This document shows, in pieces, positions 23,043-31,039 of a stretch of DNA of 38,280 nt. The position numbers were made by a program, and so were the translations under genes. The first letter of the stretch is position 1; every line of letters begins with the position of its first letter. The DNA is taken from contig JAGVYW010000035.1 in the NCBI GenBank assembly GCA_018303075.1, forward strand, positions 1 through 38,280. The letters are read 5' to 3'. The stretch comes from Candidatus Woesearchaeota archaeon. Its GTDB lineage: Archaea; Nanobdellota; Nanobdellia; Woesearchaeales; DSVV01. The notes below the pieces were generated by a model. The model was not told where the DNA came from. It saw only the letters and a program-made list of their open reading frames with translations, and made no database searches.

Positions 23043-24929
23043 TTAAAAATTCAGCAAAATCTCAACATCTTTGCCGAAGATGCCTTTTAAATTCTCAAAA
23101 ATAGGTTCTTTGATAAAGACCTTGCCTGGAATTTCTACTTTTGTTAATGCTTTTTCTAATTCTTCCATGCTTGATGCTTCTGTTGTGCCTAAGCTGCCAT
23201 CTGGTTTAATTGGAGCTTTTGTTATTTCTTTTTCCTGATGATCAACATCATGAATAATAAATGCAACTGTATCAAGCAAAATAACTTCGCCATATCTGCT
23301 GCCATGCTTTACTCTTATTTTTGCCCTTTCAAGCTCTCTGCCCCGTTTTCGCTGCATGTATTCAACCATAAATTTGATAAATTCTCCAGATGTTTTTCTT
23401 ACACTCTCAACTTCGTTCTTCAATAGTTTATCTGCGTCATAGTCTTTCTTTGCTTTAATTATTTCATTCAATATTCTCAGATATTTTTCAGGTATCAATC
23501 CTTTGTGAATCATCTCACTCTCGAAGATCTGCACAATATCTGTGTCTTTTACTTTTTCAATACCTTCTAATCTTAGAATATCCCTGATAATTGTTACAAT
23601 TGTTTCATAAATATACACAATTGATTCTTTTTCTTTCATTGCTTCAATCTCTGTAAAGAGTTTTTTAATTCTCTTCAAGAATTTCTCTGCATCAGTCAAC
23701 ATCTGATCAAGCTCTTTCCCTGATAATTTATCTAATTCACCATGCTCTAATCTTTTTCTCACTTCTATATTATGCTCTAAAATCTTGACATAACTTTCTT
23801 CAAGCAATTTTTCCTTTTTTACAAAGAGTTCACGCATTAAATGAGCAGTTTCTCTTGGTGCTGGCGGAGGAACTCCATACAACATTAATGCAGCCTGTGA
23901 AGGAGTTAATATTGCATAATAAGTATCCTCCATTCCCATCTCTTTGATCTTGTACTCTACTCGTTTAATCATCTGCTCTCCTGAATTCATGAATAAGTCA
24001 ATTGCTTCAGCAGACGGCTTTATCTTTCCCATTTTCAACAATTGTTTCCAAGGCATGAATATACCACGATCGTAGAATGGAACACCATCCCTCAATAATG
24101 TGAATATAATTGGATTTGCTTCCCGCAAACTGTCCCAGAAATCTGTCAAGATATATACTTGGATATTGATCTTATTTTTAACACCTGTAATCTCTCCTGC
24201 TTCAATACCCATACCAATAATGATTGCACGCAATTTATCTTTTAATTCTGCACGTGTCATCCGCTTGACATCAGTATCATCAATAATAATCATTACATCA
24301 ATGTCTGATTTTTCTGTTGCCTGCCCTCGCACTAATGAACCAGAGAGAACATAGCTGACAATATATTTTTCAAACTTTTTGAGAACCATTGTCTTGTGTA
24401 CTTCAGCAATTTTTACTGCAGCTAACATACCTGTGTCATGGATAGGTGCAGAAACTCTGAATAATTCTAAAAGATCATATTTAGCATCAAAACAACTCTG
24501 CCATAATTCTGAAAGAATAATTGTCTGCGGCGAGAGATTTTTATCAATCTCCTTTGCAATATTTTCTATGATCATCGTTAATTTTGTCTTTAACTCTTCC
24601 TTAGTCATCTTCTGAGAATCTGTATCGTCAACTAATACAAGAACATTGATCTTTTCTGCATCTGCTTTCTTTTCTGCATCTGCTTTTTCTGGAGGAAGAA
24701 GCGCAATAACTGAAATATACTTGTCAAATTTTTCTAATACTTTCTTTTTGAAAACATCCAATTTTTCCCGAATCACGTTTAGTTTTTCCTGCACTTCTTT
24801 TGGAAGCTGCATTTCTTGCGATTGTACAGGTGAAACTGGCGAAACAGATTTTTGTGAATTTTCTGCTGGTTTTTGCTGTGCTAATTGAGCTGAATCTTCT
24901 TTTTTCTCAGTATATTCCTTTTTAGACAT
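23043..24929 (-). CDS. Large nucleotidyltransferase with a degenerate tandem copy
   Basis: From ATG 24929 (GGGGG 8 bases upstream) the protein has 628 residues. Residues 197-220 hold an intact pol-beta signature: GSLVRGQATEKSDIDV then MIIIDDTD. Residues about 70-170 look like an older copy of the same unit: VLVLVDDTDSQKMTKEELK parallels MIIIDDTDVKRMTRAELK, and SELWQSCFDAKYDLLELFR parallels TDFWDSLREANPIIFTLLR, but the GS loop is replaced by an Ala/Lys/Glu stretch, so the first unit is probably inactive. A helical region (about 310-500) may be HEPN-like, and the C-terminus is a mixed domain. Function unknown. Confidence 0.7.
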   Translation of the reverse strand: MSKKEYTEKKEDSAQLAQQKPAENSQKSVSPVSPVQSQEMQLPKEVQEKLNVIREKLDVFKKKVLEKFDKYISVIALLPPEKADAEKKADAEKINVLVLVDDTDSQKMTKEELKTKLTMIIENIAKEIDKNLSPQTIILSELWQSCFDAKYDLLELFRVSAPIHDTGMLAAVKIAEVHKTMVLKKFEKYIVSYVLSGSLVRGQATEKSDIDVMIIIDDTDVKRMTRAELKDKLRAIIIGMGIEAGEITGVKNKINIQVYILTDFWDSLREANPIIFTLLRDGVPFYDRGIFMPWKQLLKMGKIKPSAEAIDLFMNSGEQMIKRVEYKIKEMGMEDTYYAILTPSQAALMLYGVPPPAPRETAHLMRELFVKKEKLLEESYVKILEHNIEVRKRLEHGELDKLSGKELDQMLTDAEKFLKRIKKLFTEIEAMKEKESIVYIYETIVTIIRDILRLEGIEKVKDTDIVQIFESEMIHKGLIPEKYLRILNEIIKAKKDYDADKLLKNEVESVRKTSGEFIKFMVEYMQRKRGRELERAKIRVKHGSRYGEVILLDTVAFIIHDVDHQEKEITKAPIKPDGSLGTTEASSMEELEKALTKVEIPGKVFIKEPIFENLKGIFGKDVEILLNF

Positions 24930-25155
24930 GATTAATACCCCCGTTAATACCTGATAATACCACATTAACTACTTTAATGTGACTAAGTAAGTAGTATTAT
25001 AGCAATTAATAATTTGTTGTATATAAACTATTGTTTAGTTTGGAATATAAATATGGGATAAAAAAGTCATGAGTAATAACTTTAATTCACCTTAAGATTC
25101 TTAAGAAGAATTATCTTATATCATTTCTGCGTAATAGAAAATATTCGGATTTGAT

Positions 25156-25185
25156 AAAAATTTGCGCAAAAAAGCGCAAATTTTT
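25156..25185 (+). promoter_or_regulatory. Hairpin plus T-tract in the leader of the Lrp-type gene
   Basis: AAAAATTTGCGC and GCGCAAATTTTT are a perfect 12-bp stem with an A6 loop, followed by GTTTGATTTTG. It lies 38 bases upstream of the start and after a distant TATA box (25045-25052). It could be an attenuator, an operator palindrome for the regulator itself, or the terminator of an upstream transcript. Confidence 0.5.
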
Positions 25186-25223
25186 GTTTGATTTTGAATA
25201 TTATTCAAATTGAGGTGAACAAA

Positions 25224-25706
25224 ATGTATAAGAAAAAAGATATACTGATATTAGCAGCATTGCGTAATGATGCACGCATATCATTGACAGACATCAGCAA
25301 GAAAACTGAGATACCTATCTCAACAATATATGAAAGAGTACAGTTATTTCAACAGAAATTGATTAGAGGATATACCGCATTGGTTGATTTCTCTTTATTT
25401 GGATTTATGGCAAGAGCAACAATTGCAATAAAAGCAAATCATAGTAAAAAAGAAATGCTGCAGGAATACTTGTTTGTACATCAAAACGTCAACAGCTTAT
25501 ATAGAATTAATAATGGCTATGATTATATGATTGAATGTATTTTCAAAAATGTCAAAGAACTGGAAGAATTTTTGGACGTGCTTGACTATCGCTTTAAAGT
25601 AAAAACTAGAGATGTTTTTTATCTAATTGATGATATTAAAAGAGAATCATTTCTCTCAAATCAGCATTTTATTGATATGGTGATGCCACATGATTATCTT
25701 TATTAG
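25224..25706 (+). CDS. Lrp/AsnC-type transcription regulator
   Basis: The 160-residue protein has an N-terminal HTH (ILILAALRNDARISLTDISK, STIYERVQLFQ; about 7-45) followed by an alpha-beta sandwich region (GYTALVDFSLFG, VNSLYRINNGYDYMIEC) like the effector domain of Lrp family regulators. GAGGTGA lies 6 bases before ATG 25224, so the longer TTG-started ORF from 25188 is rejected. Target genes and ligand are unknown; it has no operon partner. Confidence 0.8.
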   Translation: MYKKKDILILAALRNDARISLTDISKKTEIPISTIYERVQLFQQKLIRGYTALVDFSLFGFMARATIAIKANHSKKEMLQEYLFVHQNVNSLYRINNGYDYMIECIFKNVKELEEFLDVLDYRFKVKTRDVFYLIDDIKRESFLSNQHFIDMVMPHDYLY

Positions 25707-25903
25707 GAAATCAAAACGATTTCAACTAAAAAGAAAAAGCGAATGGTATTTTATTAATTTAACATTATTGCAGCCATTAAGGACAATAGTAAATGCAAAA
25801 CAACAGTATAAAATAAGTTATATCAGAAATTTTGAGACATTCATCATGGAAGTAACAACTGTTGTTTTTAACAATAATATCTATATAATGGAGGTGAATA
25901 AAA

Positions 25904-26050
25904 ATGCAAGCCTACAGTACGCTTATTAATTGTGAACAATGCAACAATAAAATGAAATTTGTTTTGTTTGATAATGGACAGAGATCATTGATTGAAGGCT
26001 ACCATTGCTATTGCTGCGGAATGAATAGATTGAGGGAGAGATGCTTGTAG
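25904..26050 (+). CDS. Small zinc-ribbon protein, 48 residues
   Basis: The ORF is short and easily missed but is preceded by GGAGGTGA, the strongest Shine-Dalgarno in the window, 6 bases before the ATG. The protein has CEQC (10-13) and CYCC (36-39), a treble-clef or zinc-ribbon pair, and a basic C-terminus. No family is recognised; RNA or DNA binding is plausible. Its stop codon abuts the palindromic hairpin at 26053. The 197-base gap before it holds only a small hairpin (25708-25724). Confidence 0.65.
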   Translation: MQAYSTLINCEQCNNKMKFVLFDNGQRSLIEGYHCYCCGMNRLRERCL

Positions 26051-26052
26051 AG

Positions 26053-26088
26053 AGAATTCTGTAAAAATTACTATTTTTACAGAATTCT
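26053..26088. terminator. Perfect 16-bp bidirectional hairpin between Zn-ribbon and glyA
   Basis: AGAATTCTGTAAAAAT (26053-26068) and its exact complement (26073-26088) flank a TACT loop. The zinc-ribbon stop ends 2 bases before it, and the glyA stop overlaps its other end. It shares its core with the hairpin at 1490-1519. Confidence 0.7.
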
Positions 26089-27389
26089 TAGTTGTGATGA
26101 ATTATTGTGGTAATTACAATAAGTTTAGATAATGAAACAGAAAAGAAACTGCGAGAGATTGCTAAACAAAAATAAAAGAATAGCAAATCAGACGGACAGA
26201 AAGCATCAAAATTATTTATAATATTTGCTATGATCTCTCCAACCTGTTTCATCTCATCTTCTTTAAAACCACGCGTTGTTAATGCAGGCGTTCCTAATCT
26301 TATGCCTGATGGATTAAATGGAGAACGTTTGTCAAAAGGAATCATATTTTTATTTGTATACATTCCAACAGTATCTAATGCTGTCTCAACTTCTTTTCCG
26401 CCTTTATTATCTTTTGTACAAAGCTTGGTATTTGAAAGGTTGATCAATACAAGATGATTATCTGTGCCATTGCTGATCAAATCAATACCCTTATTCATCA
26501 ATGTTTGAGCTAATACTTTTGCATTTCTTAAAACTTGCTCTTGATAATGAATAAAATCTTTTTGCAATGCTTCTTTAAATGCAACTGCTTTAGCTGCGAT
26601 AACATGATCTAAAGGACCACCCTGCATTCCTGGAAAGATTGCCTTATCAATTGCTTTTGCATGAATCTCTTTACAAAGAATAAATGCTCCTCGCGGACCT
26701 CGTAATGTTTTATGTGTAGTTGAAGTAATAACATCACAATAAGGTATAGGATCAGGATGTAATTTTGCTGCAATTATCCCAGCTATATGTGCAATGTCTG
26801 CCATTAATAATGCACTGCAACCATCTGCTATCTTCTTAAACTTCTTGAAATCTAATTGTCTTGGATATGCTGAGAATCCAGCTAATAACATCTTTGGCTG
26901 AGTTTTTTGTGCAATCTCCTCTACTTCGTCCATATTAATTAGATGTGTTATAGGATCAATTCCATATGAAGAAAAATGATAATGTTTGCCTGAAAAATTA
27001 ACAGGAGAACCATGCGTCAGATGACCACCATGTGCCATATCCATACCAAGAATTGCATCATTTAGTTTTAGTAATGCAAAGAATGCTGCCATATTTGCCT
27101 GCGAACCTGCATGTGGCTGTACATTTGCGTGTTCTGCACCAAACAATTGTTTGACCCTATCTAATGCAAGCTGTTCTGCAATATCAATAAATTCATTGCC
27201 GGCATAATACCTTTTTTTTGGATAACCCTCTGAATATTTATTTGTTAATACTGTTCCAAGAGCTTCTAAGACTGCAAGTGATACAAAGTTTTCAGAAGCA
27301 ATTAGCTCAATCCCATTTCTTTGGCGCTGTAATTCATTTTTTAATGCAGCATGAAGCTCAAAATCAGCTCTTTTTAGATTGTCTAACAA
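26088..27389 (-). CDS. glyA: Serine hydroxymethyltransferase with an unusual C-terminal tail
   Basis: The 433-residue PLP enzyme interconverts serine and glycine using a pterin C1 carrier. ELIASENF (28-35), [11 protein letters not shown] (91-101), MADIAHIAG (196-204) and the PLP lysine in [11 protein letters not shown] (K227) are present. The TTG start is supported by AGGTGAT 3 bases upstream. Normal homology ends near residue 395; the last 37 or so residues ([15 protein letters not shown] and following) are odd, hydrophobic, and are encoded antisense to a small antitoxin fragment, so the original stop seems to have been lost. The YggS gene lies upstream on the same strand. Confidence 0.92.
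   Translation of the reverse strand: MLDNLKRADFELHAALKNELQRQRNGIELIASENFVSLAVLEALGTVLTNKYSEGYPKKRYYAGNEFIDIAEQLALDRVKQLFGAEHANVQPHAGSQANMAAFFALLKLNDAILGMDMAHGGHLTHGSPVNFSGKHYHFSSYGIDPITHLINMDEVEEIAQKTQPKMLLAGFSAYPRQLDFKKFKKIADGCSALLMADIAHIAGIIAAKLHPDPIPYCDVITSTTHKTLRGPRGAFILCKEIHAKAIDKAIFPGMQGGPLDHVIAAKAVAFKEALQKDFIHYQEQVLRNAKVLAQTLMNKGIDLISNGTDNHLVLINLSNTKLCTKDNKGGKEVETALDTVGMYTNKNMIPFDKRSPFNPSGIRLGTPALTTRGFKEDEMKQVGEIIANIINNFDAFCPSDLLFFYFCLAISRSFFSVSLSKLIVITTIIHHN
26107..26175 (+). pseudogene. N-terminal fragment of a ribbon-helix-helix (CopG/VapB-like) antitoxin
   Basis: A GTG-started 22-codon ORF encodes [20 protein letters not shown], the exact look of an RHH strand plus first helix, then stops. 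The second helix is missing, so it cannot fold alone. It lies on the opposite strand inside the 3' end of glyA. Confidence 0.5.
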
Positions 27390-27491
27390 ACTATCACCTA
27401 AATCAAGAAGAATATCTTACTTTAAATGATTTATTAGTGTAAAATATTCATTATAAAATATGGATGTTTTGAGATAGATTTTAAAAAATAC

Positions 27492-28169
27492 TCATTCAAA
27501 CAATCTCCTGCCAATTCTAATCATGTTGCTTCCTTCTTCTAAAGCAATTGTATAGTCATCACTCATACCCATTGATAAGTGTTGCAGCTGCGCGTTGTAG
27601 TCTAAGTTAAGTTTGTTAAATATTTTACTCATAGCTCTAAAACAATTGCGCACTTTTTGTTCGCCAGAGATTTTTATGTCTGGGGCAATGCACATGATTC
27701 CAATTATTTTTATGTTATGCAGGATAGATGTTTGCTCAAAAATATGGTAAACTTTATCAATACATACTCCTCCTTTTTGCTTTTCATTGCTTATGTTAAT
27801 CTGAATCATAATCTGCTGTATCTTTTCTTGTTTTTGCGCTTCTGTATTGATTAATTCTGCCAATCTTAATGAATCAACACTTTGAATGACATCACATAGC
27901 TGCACTGCTTTTTTTATTTTATTTGACTGTAATCTGCCTATAAAATGTTTTTCTACATTCTGAGGAATTGTTGAAAATTTTTCTTGTACTTCTTGAATTT
28001 TGTTCTCTGCGATATGAGTAATACCTTGTAATAGAAGCTGCTGTATCTCATCACTAGTTCTTGTTTTTGTAACTGCTACTAAAGTAATATTTCTGTTTTT
28101 ATATCCATAAATATATTGTTGAATTTGAACAATATTGTGTTTGTTGATATAATTATTCTTCGTAGGCAT
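27492..28169 (-). CDS. YggS/PLPBP-type PLP homeostasis protein
   Basis: The 225-residue single-domain TIM-barrel protein has the PLP lysine in LVAVTKTR (K35), AENKIQE (GENxxQE motif), HFIGRLQSNK, and the terminal SMGMSDD and IRIGRRLF segments. Family members bind PLP without catalysis and balance B6 and amino acid pools. It sits beside glyA, a PLP enzyme, on the same strand. Its start overlaps the tail of a small acidic-protein gene by 17 bases, so translation is probably coupled. Confidence 0.9.
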   Translation of the reverse strand: MPTKNNYINKHNIVQIQQYIYGYKNRNITLVAVTKTRTSDEIQQLLLQGITHIAENKIQEVQEKFSTIPQNVEKHFIGRLQSNKIKKAVQLCDVIQSVDSLRLAELINTEAQKQEKIQQIMIQINISNEKQKGGVCIDKVYHIFEQTSILHNIKIIGIMCIAPDIKISGEQKVRNCFRAMSKIFNKLNLDYNAQLQHLSMGMSDDYTIALEEGSNMIRIGRRLFE

Positions 28170-28296
28170 CTTGTTCTCCTTTCATAAATCCTTCTTCTTC
28201 AGGAGAAAGTTCATCGTTGTCTAACATGTCCTCTGTTTTTTCATCTTTTTCGTTTGGATCAAAGTCCTCTTCTTCATAATCTTCATCTTTTGCCAT
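28153..28296 (-). CDS. Small acidic protein, 47 residues
   Basis: The ORF encodes a protein that is more than one-third Asp/Glu and ends DELSPEEEGFMKGEQ. Similar SPEEEGF-K-Y acidic peptides are, from memory, common in Woesearchaeota-type genomes; function unknown. The promoter supports it: TATA tatttaaa at 28319-28326 is centred 26.5 bp before the ATG, making this the first gene of the operon with YggS. Confidence 0.65.
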   Translation of the reverse strand: MAKDEDYEEEDFDPNEKDEKTEDMLDNDELSPEEEGFMKGEQDAYEE

Positions 28297-28419
28297 AAAA
28301 AATATGCAACCGATGTTATATTTAAAGATTTCTATATAGATTATAAAAAAATAAATTAGTAAGCTTTATATATATGAACCTTAAACTGCTGATCATACCA
28401 TTTTTATAGGTGAATATTT

Positions 28420-28818
28420 ATGGGAGAAGTAAAACAAGTTAGCATTGGAACATTGCAAAAAGGCAGCTATGTTGTTATGGACGGAGCTGCATGCAAAGTA
28501 GTTGATATCCAAATTTCACGGCCAGGAAAACATGGGCATGCAAAGTCAAGGGTTTCTGCAGTAGGTTTACTTGATGACAAAAAAAGAGTCATTGTTGCAC
28601 CATCACATGATAATATTGATACTCCAATTGTAGAAAAAAGAACAGCACAAGTGCTTTCAATTAATGGAAACATGGCAAATGTTATGGATGTTGAAACATT
28701 TGAAACATTTGATCTTAAGATTGAAGATGAACTTAAAGCAGAATGTGTTGAAGGATGCAATGTGCTATTTTGGGTTGTGCTTGACACAAAAGTAATGAAA
28801 CAGATAAAATCAAGCTAA
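28420..28818 (+). CDS. Translation factor aIF5A
   Basis: The 132-residue protein has the hypusine loop SRPGKHGHAKSR (K37 is the modified lysine) in the N-terminal SH3-like domain, and a C-terminal OB-fold from about residue 70. It relieves ribosome stalling at poly-proline and other hard motifs. AGGTGA 8 bases upstream is the SD, and a TATA box lies at about 28363-28370. Followed after 22 bases by eL40, both in translation. Confidence 0.95.
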   Translation: MGEVKQVSIGTLQKGSYVVMDGAACKVVDIQISRPGKHGHAKSRVSAVGLLDDKKRVIVAPSHDNIDTPIVEKRTAQVLSINGNMANVMDVETFETFDLKIEDELKAECVEGCNVLFWVVLDTKVMKQIKSS

Positions 28819-28840
28819 TATGTAAACAAAGGTAGATAAA

Positions 28841-29002
28841 ATGGTTAAATTTCCTGAAGCAAACGCACGATTATTTAAGGATATTTTTGTATGCAGAAAA
28901 TGCAAATCGAAAATGAGAACTAATAATATGAAAGTATTAGCTGGCAATGTACGCTGCAGAAAATGCAAGTATGGTTCTTTGAGACCTAAGAAGAAGAAAT
29001 AA
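28841..29002 (+). CDS. rpl40e: Ribosomal protein eL40
   Basis: The 53-residue ORF encodes a zinc-ribbon protein with CRKCKSKMR and CRKCKYGSLR and a basic lysine end, matching archaeal L40e in length and motifs. AGGTAGAT lies 5-12 bases upstream. It is cotranscribed with aIF5A. The hairpin at 29008 follows its stop by 5 bases. Confidence 0.92.
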   Translation: MVKFPEANARLFKDIFVCRKCKSKMRTNNMKVLAGNVRCRKCKYGSLRPKKKK

Positions 29003-29007
29003 ATTTT

Positions 29008-29036
29008 AATTTTTTCTCACTTTGTTCGAAAAAATT
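29008..29036. terminator. Hairpin after eL40
   Basis: AATTTTTTC (29008-29016) and GAAAAAATT (29028-29036) are a perfect 9-bp stem with an 11-base loop (TCACTTTGTTC). It lies between convergent genes, eL40 and the JAMM protein, and could serve both. Confidence 0.55.
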
Positions 29037-29070
29037 ATGATAATTAATGGATTTGAGATATTCTCTTTGA

Positions 29071-29724
29071 TTATTCTCTATAAAATGTAAATCTGTTTTC
29101 TTCGCACATTAGCGCAACCATTATGTTTGGAGAAGATTGTCTATTTTGTTGATAGGATTTAATGTCTTGTTCTGAAAAGATACAGCTCTTGTATGGGTGT
29201 GTGTGCAGAACAATAATAGTATTACTTGGACATGATTGGAAAGTAACGTGTTCAAATGCTTGATTGATTATTTTGGGATAATATAATTTGTGGATCATAT
29301 AAAGATTATCTGAGAATAAACCAATTAAACAAACACTTACTTCTGTTTTTTGATTAGCAATATAATATTGCTGCAATTCATCAAAACTGTATTGTGTAAA
29401 TCTAATGGTATAATTGCTGCCATTGCTGCCATTGCTGCCATTGCTGCTGCTATAAACTGTTGTTAAATCTGTGAATTGCTGGCTGACAATTCTGCCTTCT
29501 ATTATATTAAATAAATGCTGGCCGAAGATGAAATAAGAGATTATTAAGATAATCATAAATAAAGCAAGAATGAGGATGATATACTTTTTTGTTTTGCTTT
29601 CTTGCTCATGAAAAACATCATGTGGATTTGATTCATGATGAAGATGAGGATTATGATGAATACTGTTATGATTGCAGTTGCTATGATTACTGTTTTCTTT
29701 TTCTGGATATGTTATGTTAGTCAT
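29071..29724 (-). CDS. Membrane-anchored JAMM/MPN metalloprotease-like protein
   Basis: The 217-residue protein has a His-rich cytosolic N-terminus (9 His in residues 14-39), one TM helix (about 48-67), an NGS tripeptide repeat (95-103) and a C-terminal JAB domain with E128, H174-T-H176 and S184-x-x-D187, the JAMM zinc site. JAMM enzymes remove ubiquitin-like or SAMP modifiers or trim tails; with this topology the domain would lie outside the cell, so the substrate is unclear. It is divergent from a site-2 protease gene across a 99-base promoter region. Identification rests on the JAMM pattern. Confidence 0.7.
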   Translation of the reverse strand: MTNITYPEKENSNHSNCNHNSIHHNPHLHHESNPHDVFHEQESKTKKYIILILALFMIILIISYFIFGQHLFNIIEGRIVSQQFTDLTTVYSSSNGSNGSNGSNYTIRFTQYSFDELQQYYIANQKTEVSVCLIGLFSDNLYMIHKLYYPKIINQAFEHVTFQSCPSNTIIVLHTHPYKSCIFSEQDIKSYQQNRQSSPNIMVALMCEENRFTFYRE

Positions 29725-29742
29725 GCTCGAATCCCTAAATGT

Positions 29743-29783
29743 GTATTTTCCTGAATAAGCGAAGCGAATTCGGAAAATACTAA
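29743..29783 (-). promoter_or_regulatory. Shared upstream promoter motif, copy 2, inside a palindrome
   Basis: On the minus strand TTAGTATTTTCCGAATTCGC matches copies at 21869 and 38076. GTATTTTCC (29743-29751) pairs perfectly with GGAAAATAC (29772-29780), with GAAT/ATTC inside. It lies directly upstream of the TATA box (TTTATATA, 29792-29799) of the site-2 protease gene. Confidence 0.5.
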
Positions 29784-29823
29784 TACAAAGATTTATATAA
29801 GACTATTTATTTATGTTTATATT

Positions 29824-31032
29824 ATGATTGATGTTGAAATAATATTAGCTATTATTTTTGTAGTAATTCTAGGAATTGTGTTAATTATCAATAGAAAGAA
29901 ACTTGAAATACAAAAGGTATTGTTTCCAATCATTTATATCATTATGTACAGGACAAAGCTTGGACTAAAACTAATGGATAAGATTGCAAACAAATATCGT
30001 TCATTGGTGCAGTTCTTTGGTTTTATTTCAATAGGTATTGGTTTTGTTGGTATGGCATTTATCTCTATATCAATAATTATGGTAATTATCAAGTTAATAT
30101 TTACACCACATGCTGCATCGAGTGATATGGTGTTAGTATTACCATTTACAAATATTCCAGGTATTGGATACTTGCCATTTACATCATGGCTAATAGCTAT
30201 ATTTGTGCTAGCTGTTGTGCATGAATTTTCTCATGGAGTTGTTGCACGAGCACATAATGTTGAAATTAAATCATCTGGTTTTGCAGTTTTAGGAATACTT
30301 GCACCAATTATTCCAGCTGCATTTGTTGAACCAAATGAAGAAAAGCTGAAAAAAGAAAAAGAGATTGTGCAGTATTCAATATTTGCAGCTGGTCCAGTAT
30401 CAAATATATTCCTTGCATTAGTATTCTTCTTATTGATGATTGCTGTGTTTAATCCAATAGAGGCACGATTAATGGAACCAGTTGGATTTTCTTTTGATAT
30501 TACTAATACATCATTACCTGCAGGAGTAGCAGGATTACAAAGCGGAATGATTGTTAATTCTTTCAATTATAAAAATATAAATGATTCTACTTATTTTTTA
30601 AACCAGATGCAGTATTGTGTAAAACCTGAACAACAAGTTACTTTTGGAACTGCAAATGCAACTTATGCTGCAACAACAATTGCTTCACCAAATGACGCTA
30701 CCAGAGGATTTGTTGGAGTTAATAATATTAAAAATGAAGTCAGAGTTAAACAAAAATATGAAGAAAGTGTTTTTGTGAAAATATTCTTTTGGTTTAAGGA
30801 CTTGTTTAAATGGCTGTTTTTATTGAACTTATTTATAGGACTAGCTAACCTTATGCCATTAGGAATTGTAGACGGCGGAAGAATGCTGCAGCTATTGCTT
30901 AGTTCAACTATGAACGATCAGAAAAAAGCAATGAAAGTCTGGGGATTTATAGGATTGTTGTTCTTAATATTTATTCTGTTTGGATTGATTACAAATTATG
31001 TTGGCAATCCTTTTAGGTATTTGTTTGGGTAA
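29824..31032 (+). CDS. Site-2-type intramembrane metalloprotease (M50) with PDZ-like insert
   Basis: The 402-residue protein has TM segments at about 3-22, 64-95, 120-140, 183-205, 335-350 and 370-392. The zinc motif HEFSH is at 133-137 and the second motif NLMPLGIVDGG at about 342-352. Between them lies a soluble region (about 215-320) with the look of a PDZ domain. Relatives cut TM anchors of regulators after a first protease acts. TATA 28.5 bp upstream. The next gene begins 7 bases after its stop. Confidence 0.9.
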   Translation: MIDVEIILAIIFVVILGIVLIINRKKLEIQKVLFPIIYIIMYRTKLGLKLMDKIANKYRSLVQFFGFISIGIGFVGMAFISISIIMVIIKLIFTPHAASSDMVLVLPFTNIPGIGYLPFTSWLIAIFVLAVVHEFSHGVVARAHNVEIKSSGFAVLGILAPIIPAAFVEPNEEKLKKEKEIVQYSIFAAGPVSNIFLALVFFLLMIAVFNPIEARLMEPVGFSFDITNTSLPAGVAGLQSGMIVNSFNYKNINDSTYFLNQMQYCVKPEQQVTFGTANATYAATTIASPNDATRGFVGVNNIKNEVRVKQKYEESVFVKIFFWFKDLFKWLFLLNLFIGLANLMPLGIVDGGRMLQLLLSSTMNDQKKAMKVWGFIGLLFLIFILFGLITNYVGNPFRYLFG

Positions 31033-31039
31033 AGATAAA

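Noticed and set aside
25690-25929. 79-codon plus-strand ORF overlapping the Lrp-type gene end
   Set aside because: Its start lies in the regulator gene, it has no promoter or SD, and it runs out of frame over the well-signalled zinc-ribbon gene at 25904.
29399-29431. Nine-base tandem repeats near 29400
   Set aside because: They encode an Asn-Gly-Ser tripeptide repeat in the JAMM protein and are a coding low-complexity linker, not a CRISPR or regulatory array.
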